Positions 26,201-39,500 of a stretch of 64,000 bases of DNA are shown here, piece after piece. A model generated the notes under the pieces. The model had not been told where the DNA came from. It made no database searches and saw only the letters and a program-made list of their open reading frames with translations. The position numbers were made by a program, and so were the translations under genes. This DNA is from Clavelina lepadiformis. Its lineage: Eukaryota > Chordata > Ascidiacea > Aplousobranchia > Clavelinidae. The stretch spans positions 620,001 through 684,000 of the forward strand of contig NC_135242.1 in NCBI RefSeq assembly GCF_947623445.1, read 5' to 3'. The first letter of the stretch is position 1, and each line of letters opens with the position of its first letter.

Positions 26201-29200
26201 GGACTTGTTTAGTGTTGAGTTTATCATTGTTTTTATTGTCCTTATTCGTGCAGTGTTATTATTCAATGCATGATTCAGTGATTCATTAAAATAAGCACCA
26301 GGCTTTTACTCATCACATTAAAATGCATCCACACTAAGTTGACAGTTTCCATTAAGTGAATGCTGTGTTAAGTATAGGTCTGAGTCTCTGTAGGTCTTAA
26401 CTGTGTCTGGGATTGGACAGCAAGTTTTAAATCCGATCATATTAAGAATAAAATGCAACAATGTATCGACAATAACTTTAATATAGTCAGCAATTTTGCT
26501 TAAGAAGTATTAAGACAGTATTAAGTTTTACGATTAAATTGTGCTCTCAAATACTTTTTTATTTAATTACCAGCGAGTGATTGTTAGACAATGGAAATGA
26601 AATGAAATTATTCCTTTTCGAGAAAAGAATTTTTTTGGTGCAATTTATTGTTAAGTAAAACATCTTCGCACTGGCCATAGAGTCTCTGCAAGTTATTCCA
26701 GATCAGTTAAAATCCAGTGTATAGAATTTAAGTTGAATATCAAGCAGGTCTTCTTAGCGGGGACCTGTCTTGCTGGTAATAACAACATAACTGCATTGAA
26801 AGAATGTTATTAATTGCCATATAAGCACTTGATTGTGATGCATGGGCTGGATTCGGTGGGAAATATCAGCTGGTCTGTCCGCTTATTGGCTATTGTAGAT
26901 ACCTTGTGACCAGAGCAGCTGTACATATGCACCATAGTTAAAACTTAGTCAACTATTTTCCGCTCTGAATGTAATTTTGGAAACATAATGAATGCATCAC
27001 CCGCTGAGTTGCGCCCATTTGGTAACGTCAGGCCGAAATTGGGCCATTCAACCATTACAAATTGCCTCTTCCAAGTAGATAAACAGCAGATTTCCCAGTT
27101 TATTTAAGTTCGCTGGGTTTCAGTTATGGCAGACAACGCGGAAGACACAACGAGTTGCAAAGCGATACTTTTAAGTTTTAACACAACAGATGTCGTTATT
27201 GTGACGTAACGAAAACGGCCGTTACCGTTATGAAGGAAATTGTTGAAAGGTTAGAAATGAAGCGAGCGCATTCTATATCACCCATACATCTTAAGTCATG
27301 TTCGATATAGAGGAATGACGCAATTAGTGACGTAGATAGTTCGTTATGTTAACCCGGAAATTTGTATCATCCGCTGCAGGTGAATACGAACGGTTCGTTT
27401 GTTTCTCGTTGTTCTCGTAGACTTCTGGTGAAGGGTGGTGATGACGTTGGCTGCTCGCAGGGTTCATGACTTTGTTCAGAAGCTTTGCTGCTTACGAGGT
27501 GGAAATCCAAGTGTCGCACAGACAACATTTTGTCTTTGTTTTGCTGGAACGCGCCGGTGTCTCTATTCTATTGGATGCCCGTTATTTATATAGGTCGCGG
27601 CATATGGTTGTCGGCGTTGTGACGTCACTATAGCAACTGCTGCGGTATGGGGCCAATATTTCGTTGTCTTTGCTGTGAGTGCTGGTTTTAAGAGGATTTT
27701 GCAGGCGCGCAAGTAAGTTGCTTTGTTTGATTAAATAGTGATCTTGGAGATTCTAGGCCAAAGATACAGCAGCCTAAATGTGCAGCGTTTATTATTGGAG
27801 CATAACTACAAGCGAATCGTGTATTAACAGTGTCATGACGCGATATGATGTAAGCCTATTGCAGCCATGCTGTCATCTGTTTGCTATGTGCGTTCGGTTT
27901 CCTTTTGAATTAATAATTCGCGGTCGTTTAAACCCATTCGCGTTTCCTGGTTTGTTGTTGCGCGTCTTTATTTCCGCGTTATTGTCTTACGATAACCTGG
28001 TTATCTAGTTCATTGGTTTGAGGCAATTTCTTTAACTGTCAAGTTGTGGACGGAAGTTGCAGCAGATTTTCTTTGGCAAGTTTGTACTTAATCCGCTAGA
28101 GGCAGTCATGCATGAAATACGTCTTCTCGCTTCCTTTTTTTTTAATCGAATTCCCCGCCAAGCAGCTTTTTATCGTGTTTATGTGGAGTTTTTTTGTCCA
28201 ATTGAAATTGTCCTGCTATTTTGGGTGACTTTTGTTGTTGTTGAGCGAAAATGATTTTATTACTCGCCAATTTCGTGCATTGCTTTAATGTGCGTGATTT
28301 TTATTGGTGGTTTATTATCATCGTTTGAATTGTGTTATGAGGTCATAATGGTATCACACGTGTGAATTATGCTCGCGGCGTTCACGAAGTGATTCCAGTT
28401 TTGCATTATGTCGTCATCATTGAATTTCTAACGGCGATGTAAACATGACTGCCATGGAGGATCTATTGCTTTGGAGTGACGTCGATAATCGACGCCTTTG
28501 TTTTTGTAACAGTCGATCGATGAACTTGTATATAAACGTTAGATATTCTGCGATTGATTTCAAGGCTCCTAGTAAATTGTCAAAATAGGCGGCTTAGTTT
28601 ATTTGAATGCTTAGCGTTAACGACGTCATAAATGTAATAATGGATTCTGCCTTACAAATTATAACATTTATGACGTCATAAATAGTGTGCACCAGAGGTC
28701 GAGGACATTCAGGCGAGTGGATGTGATGTCATAGTTTGCTGCAGATGAGGTTGATGACTTTAATAATTTCTATTCTAAGCAAAAAAGATCTCACCTTATT
28801 ATGATTCTTTTCGATGGTTCTGATTTAATCTTTCGCGTGAACTTTTGTGATTATGACGTAACAATGGTCAGAAAAATCTTTTACAGTCAGGTGGTCGAAG
28901 TTGTCATAATCGTGTGGTCACGCTTGACTGCCTACGATATGCATATTATTTGCGATTGTTTTGTGACGTAGCGATTTAGGGCGGCGATATCTTCGCTTGT
29001 GACTTACGAAATAAGTTGTTAGGGCCGCACCCGGAAGTATTACTCTCAAACACAGATTATGCCGTACCATCACGTGACTAATTGGATCGGGTTCGTTGAA
29101 CTTGTGAGGTATGACGTCACCCCGACCGCTTCAGGTTCGGAATTGTTTTGTCACTGTGACAAGTTGAGAGCATGAAACTTTATAGCCTAAGTTTCCACCA

Positions 29201-30529
29201 GATTGCAAATACTTGTTTTGTGATTTGTCAATTGTTTATGAAAGATGTTTGGCATTGTGACGAAACAATGTAACAACAGCGTAAGATCCCAGCGTGTATT
29301 TATATGAACTGGGGATTTTTTATGAATTTGCTGCCACAGTTTGAAGCCATTGGTCATCGTACCAGCGCGTCAATTGACATTTTCTAGAAAATCTTTCTAG
29401 AATGCTGCCAGCTTAAAGTAAACTCTCTCTCAAGGCTGTTTGCACTCCCGCCCCATATTATAACGATGCATGACGTCACTTGTTAGGTTTGACGAAATGT
29501 TTGCCGTCACGCTTCATCGATCGTCGGTTGTGAGTTCATAATTCTGTTTATGACAACAGGTCATGTGCAGACTGTCGAAGCTGGACCCTGGTCGTTGTAC
29601 ATTGCCGACATCGTTAAAATAGAAAGTGAGGCCTGCTGTAGGTTTATTTTGGGAAAACTGAAGCTTTTAAGCCGCCGGTGACGTCTTTGAAATATGAGGC
29701 GCAAGTCCTTATTGTTTGATCATTTGCCAAATATCGCTGTGTGGTGCTTAGCAGTGTACAAGGCGGTTTATGAGCGCTGGAATGCCAAAAGCATATGACA
29801 AGGTTTGACTGGTTCGTGGGATTGGGGCAAATATGATATCTACGTGTTTGGCTGAATGATGTATTTTGTTTTATTTATTTTTCGAAGCGATTAGATCATG
29901 TGACTTTGCTAATCAGGTGTCCACCGGAAACAAATTTTTTGCGACTTAAATAGTTGTCGTTCAAACAGCCAGTGCGTATTGAAGTTATGACCTCATAAGG
30001 CCCATCGTGTCGTGGGTGTTTATCCAATGACATACAGATTGGAAGTCCAATAAATTCCGCTTTGCCCACAACCTATCCGCGCATGTGTATGCATATGAAG
30101 CAATTTTACAACCCATGTCCATTTTTGATCAAGGGGTATTTAACAGTTAGCTTGATAGGCTCACGTCATTACTGTTTGTGTGAAGGCTTACCAGAGAGAG
30201 ATATAGAGACATATGGACAGAGAGACCTAAGATATAGGAAATATAGAGACAGAGTGGAATACTGTACATTCTATAGCGCTCCACTGAACAATGCCACTTT
30301 GAAACAAAGGTAAAGAGCATACGTAAATTTCTGAGAGTTTTAACCAATCAGCTCTTATGGTCTGAGGTTATGTGAGGTATAGCTTGTCTTGTATCTACTT
30401 TGTTGTATGATCTACCTGTCATCTATGATCTACCTTGTTTAACAGAAGGTATTTTTTGCAGTTTAGCTGTTTTATAAAAATGACTAATCACACTGTGACT
30501 TTTTAACTCTTTAACATTCGGTGCTGATC
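23204..30529. other. 7.3-kb region without a recognised gene; HIP1 3' UTR and BCR upstream region
   Basis: The first part should be the HIP1 3' UTR. From 24 to 30.5 kb short open stretches occur (for example 25537-25851), but none has recognisable homology or codon-like composition and I do not call them. From 27.3 to 29.6 kb CRE-like octamers cluster (27620, 28671, 29112, 29471), with a CRE-tipped inverted repeat at 28622-28677; this may be the BCR promoter or enhancer zone and may hold non-coding 5' exons. A purine-rich GAGA-type low-complexity tract lies around 30190-30255. Confidence 0.5.
28622..28677. repeat. CRE-tipped inverted repeat (20-bp arms, 16-nt loop)
   Basis: Left arm 28622-28641 (GACGTCATAAATGTAATAAT) pairs with right arm 28658-28677 at 19 of 20 positions across a 16-nt spacer. 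Each outer end carries a CRE/ATF-like GACGTCA; the right one is a full TGACGTCA at 28671-28678. It could be a small MITE remnant, a cruciform-forming regulatory palindrome, or the stem of an RNA. The sequence alone does not decide. Confidence 0.65.
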
Positions 30530-33500
30530 ATGGACGAGCAGAGGGAAGTTTTTCTCACTCAGTGGAAAGAAAAATTTCCTGGGGTACCCACTCCGAACAC
30601 AACATTTAGTGGAACCGACGAAATCGAAGAAAGTTTAGGTTTGTGCAAAAATGCCATAAAAGGATTAGAAGACAGGTTAAGTCAAGAGAAGTTTCATCTC
30701 ATATTTCTGCAGGTATTTTGCTACGAGCAATGCACTGTATCAACCTCTTGGCTTAAGTATAAAAATTTGTTTGTTTGTTTACTTAAACACGACATTAAAC
30801 ACTTTTTTGTGATGTGCTGCAGCTTAAACCTTGTATCATCTTACACATGAACAGCACTCAGCATAAAACATAAGAAGAATAATGATGTAACAATAATCAC
30901 GATGATGAGGTAATAAAGTTGCAGGAATAACAAGTAATCACTTTCAGACTCACCTAGCTGCCAAGAAGAAGAGTTACTCACGGGAGAGGTGGGGCTACAA
31001 CCGTGCAGGATCCTCATCCTTTGAATCGGACAAAGAACCTGCGACAGAGATTGATGAAAACGCAATTTTCCTCGCAGCAGGAAACGAGAATGATCATCTG
31101 GAACCTGATGGTGACGCGGTGCCTCCTTCGAATAAGCCCGTTGTTCTACTCCGAGAAAACAATGATGAAAGGGGTCAGAGTTCAAACAGAGTATCTAAAG
31201 TTCTGGAGAACGTTAAACTTTTCGAATCAAGAGCAGACAGTAAAGAAGGAGGAGGTGGCGAAAATGCAACAAACTCTGGATTAGTTCCTCGATCAAGTGT
31301 AAGGAAGAGAACCGCTTACCTGGAAGTAAGTCGATTGTCTTCTTTTTCATCATCCTTCCTCCACGAAGTGCAGTTTTGCCATTTGGGCTCTACTCACATA
31401 ATGTCCCACCCCTGATGCTTTCACAGTGATGCTGTCTGTGTTTACTCTGACTATTTTGACAAATATTTTAGATGCAAGCAAATTATTATTTCGGTTAAAC
31501 CTACAACTTGTGCATGATTAACTTATGGCCAGTATGGCCTATTGCAAAACATTGCTTCAGACCCACACAAAAATTATTTCCTGTCTTCGTTATGTGCTTT
31601 GCTTTCTTCCAGAGTGATTAGTTTATTAAATTAGATAGTAGGTTTAAATGTTATCGACGTTCCTGGTAAAAAGCGTGACTCACAAGAGCTGCATGCTACG
31701 TCTTATTTATAGTCAGTGTTCCTTTTATGAGTGTGTAGTTAACAGGAAGTGGCTTACTAAGAGATTTGTGTCGCAGTCGACAAAAATTAACCAGAACGTT
31801 TACACGGCATTAGCCAACGAGTGAGCCTCTTAATTAATGGCTGCTCCTCACTTTAAGGTCTGGGAATGCAAAACTGGCGCTGATAAAGACGAGAAAACTG
31901 CAGAAGTTATCGAGCAAACAGATGAAAATTTAGAAGCTGCAATTGCGATGGCAACCGGCCTAAAGTCACAACCGAGCCAAAGACGAGAAGATTATGTGGA
32001 AGTCTGGCGGTGTAACACCGGTGACCAGGTAGCCAGGATCAACTCGATTAATTCTTTGTGTTTGTTTTCTATTGGTGTACATATCATTAGGCTTACTTTT
32101 AAGTGCTGAGAGTGAGCATATTGTATGATTCTGATCTGGTAAACATCTGAGAATTATGTGTGTCAAATGTGAGCTAAAATTAATGAACAACATATACTTG
32201 GTATTGTATAGTTGGTGTAGTATCAAGTTTCTCTTTAATTTCATCGGACTTCACAACAAGATCGTAGAATTACAAAACATATAATTAAATTTAGGTGAGT
32301 GTTGGTGTGGTCTACGATGACCAAGATGAATTTGCACAACACCATCTCAAACCTCTTCAAGAGGAAGTTGACGGAAATGAGGTGAACTTTGACCTTTTGA
32401 TGTTTTTATTTTGCTCCCAATCATTTGTTATATTGTCTGTGTCTGTGTCAGTATCTCAATCACATCGCTTTATGGCAAGTATAATAATATACAATACAAT
32501 AGAAAAGTGAGCAACATGCATATGTTAGATGAATCATGTTGTGTTGTCTTTAGATGTCCATGACACACACGCTTCCGAAATAAAGTATCGTTTGCTTGTA
32601 GGAAAGAAAGATTATTTGCTTGTTAGAAAATGAATGTCCATGTCAAATATTTTCATACAGCTTAACCCTGCATACATTATCATATTAAATCTCATCACAG
32701 TGTTGTGAGCAGATGACTTTGAATATTCAAATGAATGTTATTGCAGGATTATGACATCACTGATATTGACATGAAGGACGGTTATGGGAAGCGACATTAC
32801 ACTATGGCAGGTTCCGATGTTAAACTTTTAAGAAACGAATCACGATCTGACCCTTCCAGGCTCACCTGGCCGGCTTCTGCTCGAGCGCAAGTAAGTCCCA
32901 TAGACATCCCATAGACACTGTTACATACTGCACTCTCTACATTTAAACTAATGGCCTAAATGTTTTTAGTAATTTGTTGGTCGTAATATGCAATAATACA
33001 CCATGTGCTATTCAAAGATTTTATTTCTGTTTTTCTGGCCTCTCTTTGGCACCTTGTCAATATAAACTTTCCCAACTGTTTGCCAATTTTCCAAGGCAAT
33101 CTGCAAACTTTCCATCAACAAACAAAATTAGAAAAGCAGTATTTTATTTTTAGAAATTTTAATATTCCAGTGAATAATTTCTAAGAATCCATCTTCTGAC
33201 GTCACAATGCATGCGTTGCAGTCAGAAAATGGATGACGCACAGTGGTTTTAATTTCCAGTAAATAACGGCTTTGTTATCTCAAGGTACTCATGCCGATAA
33301 AGCAAATTAAACCATTTTCCTCTTATCATTAATTATGTCTTCACACCACGCCTATAATATGCTTTGTTTTGAGAAGCTGTTATTATATTACTTGGTTAAG
33401 TCATAACAAGGCTTGAGTTGGATTGTTGTTGTCTGCATGCCATTATGAGGTAAAAATCAAGATATGAACTGCAAAGGTAGGAAAAGATTTAACAAAATAA

Positions 33501-36500
33501 AAATGGAACTCATATAAATTTATGAAGCAGAGTGGATTAAAGTTTGTATGAAGGACAGAATTAAACCGACAATATGTTTAACTGCAGGTTAAAGTGTCCT
33601 TTTTCTAGTTTAGCTAGCTGTCCATGAATAATGCATAGAGCACTTCAAAAATTGTGAAGTGTTTATTATCCAGTTCACGCCTTAAGCCTAGAACTGGCTT
33701 GTATGGAAAAGAATCAACGTAACTTAATATCGGAAATTTTGTACTTAAGTTGACTTTATACTTGACAAGTTAAATGTATTGAAGTGCACTGGGAAGGTTT
33801 CCTGCATCATCGTTTGCTTAACTATCATTGAATGGACCGGATGAGCTTAAAAAGTAGTCAGGGACAATTACTTATAAGCTAGAAATTAGTCCTTCATGTG
33901 ATTATGACATGTTTTCTTGGTATGAATCACATTGTATTGTCATATCAAGCAGCTGATACAGTGATATGAGGGCATGGAAGCTTGTAAGACCTGCGATTGT
34001 GTTGTTCCTCTTATATCGTTCTCGACTCATCAGTTGGATTGCCTGATTGCGATGTAAGAAGGACTTTCCGCTTAAAATCGAAACGCATGATTTGTCTGTT
34101 GATTAATTTACTAGGAAATGTGCCATATATGGAACAGAACTCGATTTGTTTTCTTTCCTCGAAGTCGTGCTGAGAATTTCCGCTGCTACTGCTTCAAATG
34201 TCAGATTGGGACTTTATAGTAAAAACTTCTTTATTTCCGGGCTAAATATAAGCGCAAGAATAACTTTTTATTTAAGATAAGTGCAGGATTGTTTGTTACT
34301 CGTTCTCATACTGTCAAACTGACAAGTAGTGTTTGTATTTATTGACAGCATCAAGAACCAAGATAAAAGCAACTGTGTGTTTGTGTTTGTCCTCCTGCTA
34401 AATGGTTACCCTGTACTTTAGGTTGGAAGAAATAGTTGTAGTGATATGCAAGAACTAATGTGGAAGTGATACAGGATGTTCATCTTCATATTTGAACGTT
34501 GTTGGCTGCAGGCTCATGTTTAACTTCAGTTTCTGCGACGTAACGAATGTGTTGCCACATACTGTATTTAGTCTATTTTCTCACATAGTTGAGGTCTTAA
34601 TGATGTGTTGTATCACATCCTTATAGACAAACTAGGTAAAGTTATTAAATTACACCGTAGTTGTGCGTCAAGCTACATTGCTTTTATAATTGTCAAGCGT
34701 TGCCTGAGGACTTTAATTCACACATACCCGCTAAGTTTGCGCAGAACCAACCCAATTTCCTGTGTAAACATTCAATTGTAAGTGTGGCCATTCAGGAAAG
34801 GTTGTGCCTAATCAGTCATGTATGAAGATAGACTATTCCAGTGGTTGCGTTATACAGGAATCTGGTCACTCAATCAGTTTGAGACAAGTGTAGTCATGTA
34901 GTGGAAGTGTGTAGGTGGGTGTATCTTTCAAAACATATAAGATTCAAAGCATTAGCTGCCTTTGTAGGCTATTTATACATGACACAGTGAGAGTAGGTAA
35001 TCTTGCTTAAAATAACTGAAAGAAAAGCAATGAGTCAGAATTCTAAATCATATCTATTTTAAGTTTTTGTGTCTCTTATTTTTGCTCTCCCTTATATTGT
35101 TGCTTTGATGGTTTGTCTACATATAGCACAGTTTTATGTCACATTGTTTCATCAGGGGAAATTTTTGTTTGCAAAACTCGTGTCGTACTTGTGTGCCATG
35201 AACTATGGTTTATTGTTTAAAAATATTTATTATATACATAGGCTTTGTGTTGTTCACTTGTGACCCATTTTGTTGTGATTAGACTTTAATCTTCAATCAT
35301 AAGATATAAGCTGAATATATGCCATTTATTACATCATAATGATTCCATTGTATCCCTCCCTGCCAGTGCCCATTATGATTGCAAACAGCATTGGTGTAGC
35401 TGCAGCAACTGCATCAGTTAGTAACTATGAAGTTTTCCGCTTCTAATTTTCTGTCGTAGTTTGTAGATGAGCTGGTTTGTGCTACGTTGTCATAACAATA
35501 ACAAACTATATATTTGCATATTGTAGATGATATGATTGGGGTCTTGTTTTTATTTTAATAACAGATCGGTTTTATTAATAGAATTATTTAAGGTGGCCAA
35601 TTGATTTCATCAAAAGCCTGAACCCACATTGTCTTCTCTATGATTAATTCAGTATTTTGTTTGTCTTCATTTCGTCACTAGCAGTTCTAAACATAAACAT
35701 AAACATAAACAGTCCAACATAAACAATTCTGTCCCAGTGATTATGTTAAAGTGATCATGACCATTGTTAAAGTGGATCATGTTAATTTACATTGTTGACA
35801 CCTAAATCAGTTAAAATGGATTCAACTTTTGCCCAGGATGGAGACGCGGATGAAAACTCTGACAATCTCGATGATAACGGGGATGCGTATTCGGGACTCG
35901 ATCTCAGTGACCTTGACGACGATGACTCGCATCATTTCTCCGACTCTCCGCAGAGTGGAAGTAGTCGTCATGACAGTGTGGACTCTGCACCCGAGCCAAC
36001 CGCCACGAGCAATGTAAGTGACGGAAAATATGCGGAAAAATTTCCAATTTTCAATGATGCCATGTCGTTTATAGTGAGACTGACTCACTGATGATGCCTG
36101 ACTGTAGGCATCGGCGAAATATGTTTCTGTTTGAAATTGTGAAAACCGGCAATTGGCAAATTGTTTATTCATTTTTAAAATTTTTGTTTTCAGGGCAAAG
36201 CGAGCAACCACTTAGAAATATCGCCGCTGCACAAACTCCGTCGAGCTCGTACCACGAACGAGAGGATGAGTGTCGCATTTTCTGCGTTTCAGACCACCGA
36301 GTGGTCAGACGAGGACCACATTGATTCTTCCGGACCGGATAGATCTTCGTTGATCTCGGTCCAATCCACGGATGTCCAGTCATCCGATGAGGACGGTGAG
36401 TTCCAGAAATATGCTTGTTCCGACTCTTTGCTTGTTACAGGACTCATCTAGCTGCAGTCAAACTAGTTTGTTGCGGTTTTTGTAACTTCATGAGTTATAG

Positions 36501-39500
36501 GAATAGTTGCAAAAGTGTTAACAAGTTTTCCGATGTTTTTACAAACACAGGTCACATGACAAATGACACGTCGTTGTCGTCCTACCCGGCCACTGCCCCC
36601 ATCAAGTCGGACAGCCCAACCCCGATATTTGTCTTTTCAAGGTGAACAAATTGTGTATTACTTTTTCAATGTGGTAGCGCGTTTTTTCTGACTTAGTATT
36701 TTCCATCCAGACCGAAAAGTGTTCACTCTGATGATAGTCTGATGACAGATGCCGGCAAACCGGTCATCTCAATGGTGGAAGGACAAGTCCCTGAATACGG
36801 CTCACCAAAGGTCACAAGCTCCCAGATAAACCTTTCAACCTTACTGTCTGTTTACAAGCATTTAAGCTTTGACCAAAGCCATAGCAGCACTACAGTATAT
36901 TTGTATACTTGGTAATAGAAGTAGTTAGTGGTTTAGTGCTGCGTAATGGAGCCAAAAGGGTTGTAATTTGCAACAGTTGAACTTAAAACGGCCGCAACCC
37001 GTTCAGTCCAACACAATACAACCTGGTTAATAGCTCAGTGGTGTTACAGAGCGACGCGGTGTCAGACATGGTCGACTACCAGAAAGTTCGAAGCATCGCA
37101 GAGGCAGAAAAGTTGCGGATGAGGAGATGGGTCCTGTCATCTCTGCTTGAAACTGAACAAGCCTACCTTCAATACCTTAACACTTTATTGCTGGTGACTA
37201 TGCTTTGCTTTTTTGTCCAATTTTTGTGTCACCTAAATATTCCCCAATAATAATGCTTACATAAATTACCACTACATTGAGTCAATGTATTGTCGCACTT
37301 ATCAACATTCCTGTCAACCTCTCCTCATTAGTACATGAAGCCGCTGAAAGCAACGATCGGGACTTCCCAGCCTGTCATGTCTGCGCAGGACTTTGACACT
37401 TTGTTCTACCGCGTTCCCGAGCTCCACAACCTGCACGGGAGCTTCTATGACAAGCTGAAACCAAAACTTGATGACTGGAGCGCAGACACCAGCGTTGGAG
37501 ACCTTTTTAGAAGACTGGTATCTATTTGATTGTCAAGTCATGTCTATTATTATGTCATAAGGATGTTAGTGTATCATAATTATCGCTTATTTGTTGGCAT
37601 TTCTTGATTAAGAAAAGCACCTGTGTTTTTCATTACTAATGTTGAAATTACTTCAATTTCCTCACAAGCATTTTCTTGTCTTAGTTGAGCAAATTGAGCT
37701 TGTATGCTGACTATTTGAACAACTACAAGCGAGCTCAACACACTGTCGAGAAATGTGCCAAAGAGAATGCTCAGTTTGCCCAAATTATTGAGGTTGGTTT
37801 TCAAATTTTTGCTTCATTATAAGTTATGTGAGCCTCAGCGTCATCGTCAGCTTATTAACGAAACAGCGGAAACATTTTCTACTTTCTTCTGCAGAGCTTG
37901 AAAGTCCAGTCGAGAGGAAGCAAGGACGCAGAGTCTATAAGTCTCATCGGTTGGTGTTTCCTTAGATAGCTTCATAGTTGTAACGATGTCATAGAAACAC
38001 ATTTTAAGCTTCACTACGTTATACAGAGGTGCTTTACAAACCGGTGGAGCGTGTCATGCGAACAACCCTGGTACTACAAGATATACTCAAGCACACTCCA
38101 CATAGACATCCGGATTATCAGATCTTAAGACAGGTTGGTGATTCATGCATCTTTATTCATTGTTGTGGTGACTAAGACCCATGCGCTAAAATGGCAACAC
38201 CCATGTTTGTCATGTCAGTTTCCAACCCCACCATGTCATGCAGATGTACCTTGTTATTATAATGTTCTGTTGAATTTGTTGCCACTTCATGCCTTAATGT
38301 ATGTAAGCATTGTTGCCAATGTTACAAAAACAACCATAACTCTTTGTGATCATGGTGATGACATAGAAATCACACGTTGAATGAGCCGACATTCTCAGAA
38401 CAATAAGTTTTAACCCTGGTGTGGGTTTATCCGCTTCTCTGGTTCTCTGTACCCAACTTGTTAGGCAAGATAAGATGAATCTTCATCAATTCCATCCTGC
38501 AGGTCTTGAAGCAATCCCAGCAGTTCCTGGGGAGGATCAACTCCACATCTTCGTCTTCCTTTAAGCCGCGCCGTGTCCCATCATCTGCAGCAGCAGCCGC
38601 GCGATCCGCTGATCGTGAGCTCATAAAGGAAGGATTCTTGGTCGAGGTGAGTTGCTCTGATTCAACAATCACTACATTATGACCCTTGCTGATGTCATAA
38701 AGCAGAAAGATATCAAGGCATGTGACTACACCAGGGATAACTTGATTGGTTGAACACAATTCGAGTGAACTAAGTATTCAACGAAGCTGGATATTTTGAG
38801 ATTTCTATATTAATATTTTAATATTAGATGTCACTCACGTGCTCAACACCACGTGACTTGTGGCGTCCTGAATCGATTTCAGTGCGATTAAGTCCCATAA
38901 CAAGCACCTTCTATATATAGTCGTGGGGTGGTGAGTAAGCGCCAGGTTAAACATTGGGGTTTGGCTTAGAATCACACTTCACGCTTGAGCGCACGAGGAC
39001 ACACAGAAGTGCTTTTCTCCCAACCCCTGTCTTATCATTAAAGTTCTATTTTCGCAGGTTGCCAGCGATGGAAGTAGGAAGTTGCGACATTGCTTTCTCT
39101 TCAGCGACCTCCTGCTATGCGCCAAGCAAAAGAACGCGGCTGGGTTTGTTTATTCAGTCATTGCTTTAGTTGTTGGCTCGGGTTTGGCTTAAACTTGTTG
39201 ACTTCAGAACTCTCAGCTTCAGTGTGTGTTTGTCTATAGCCTAGTTCGTTATTTGTTTGGATTCAAATAAAACACCTTCAGCTTGTTAATTTGTGACCTC
39301 AATTTTACTCTAATGATTACAATTCGTCTCCCTACAGCTCGGATGCGAAGCTCAATAATTTTTTTGTTGTCTCATAAACATCTGCATTATGACTTAAGAA
39401 AATCTCTTAGTGACATCACAACTTGCTTTTTTTCCAGAATGTTCCATTCGAAGGATAGCTACGAGTGCAAATGGTACATCCCCCTCGCCGACCTGTCTTT

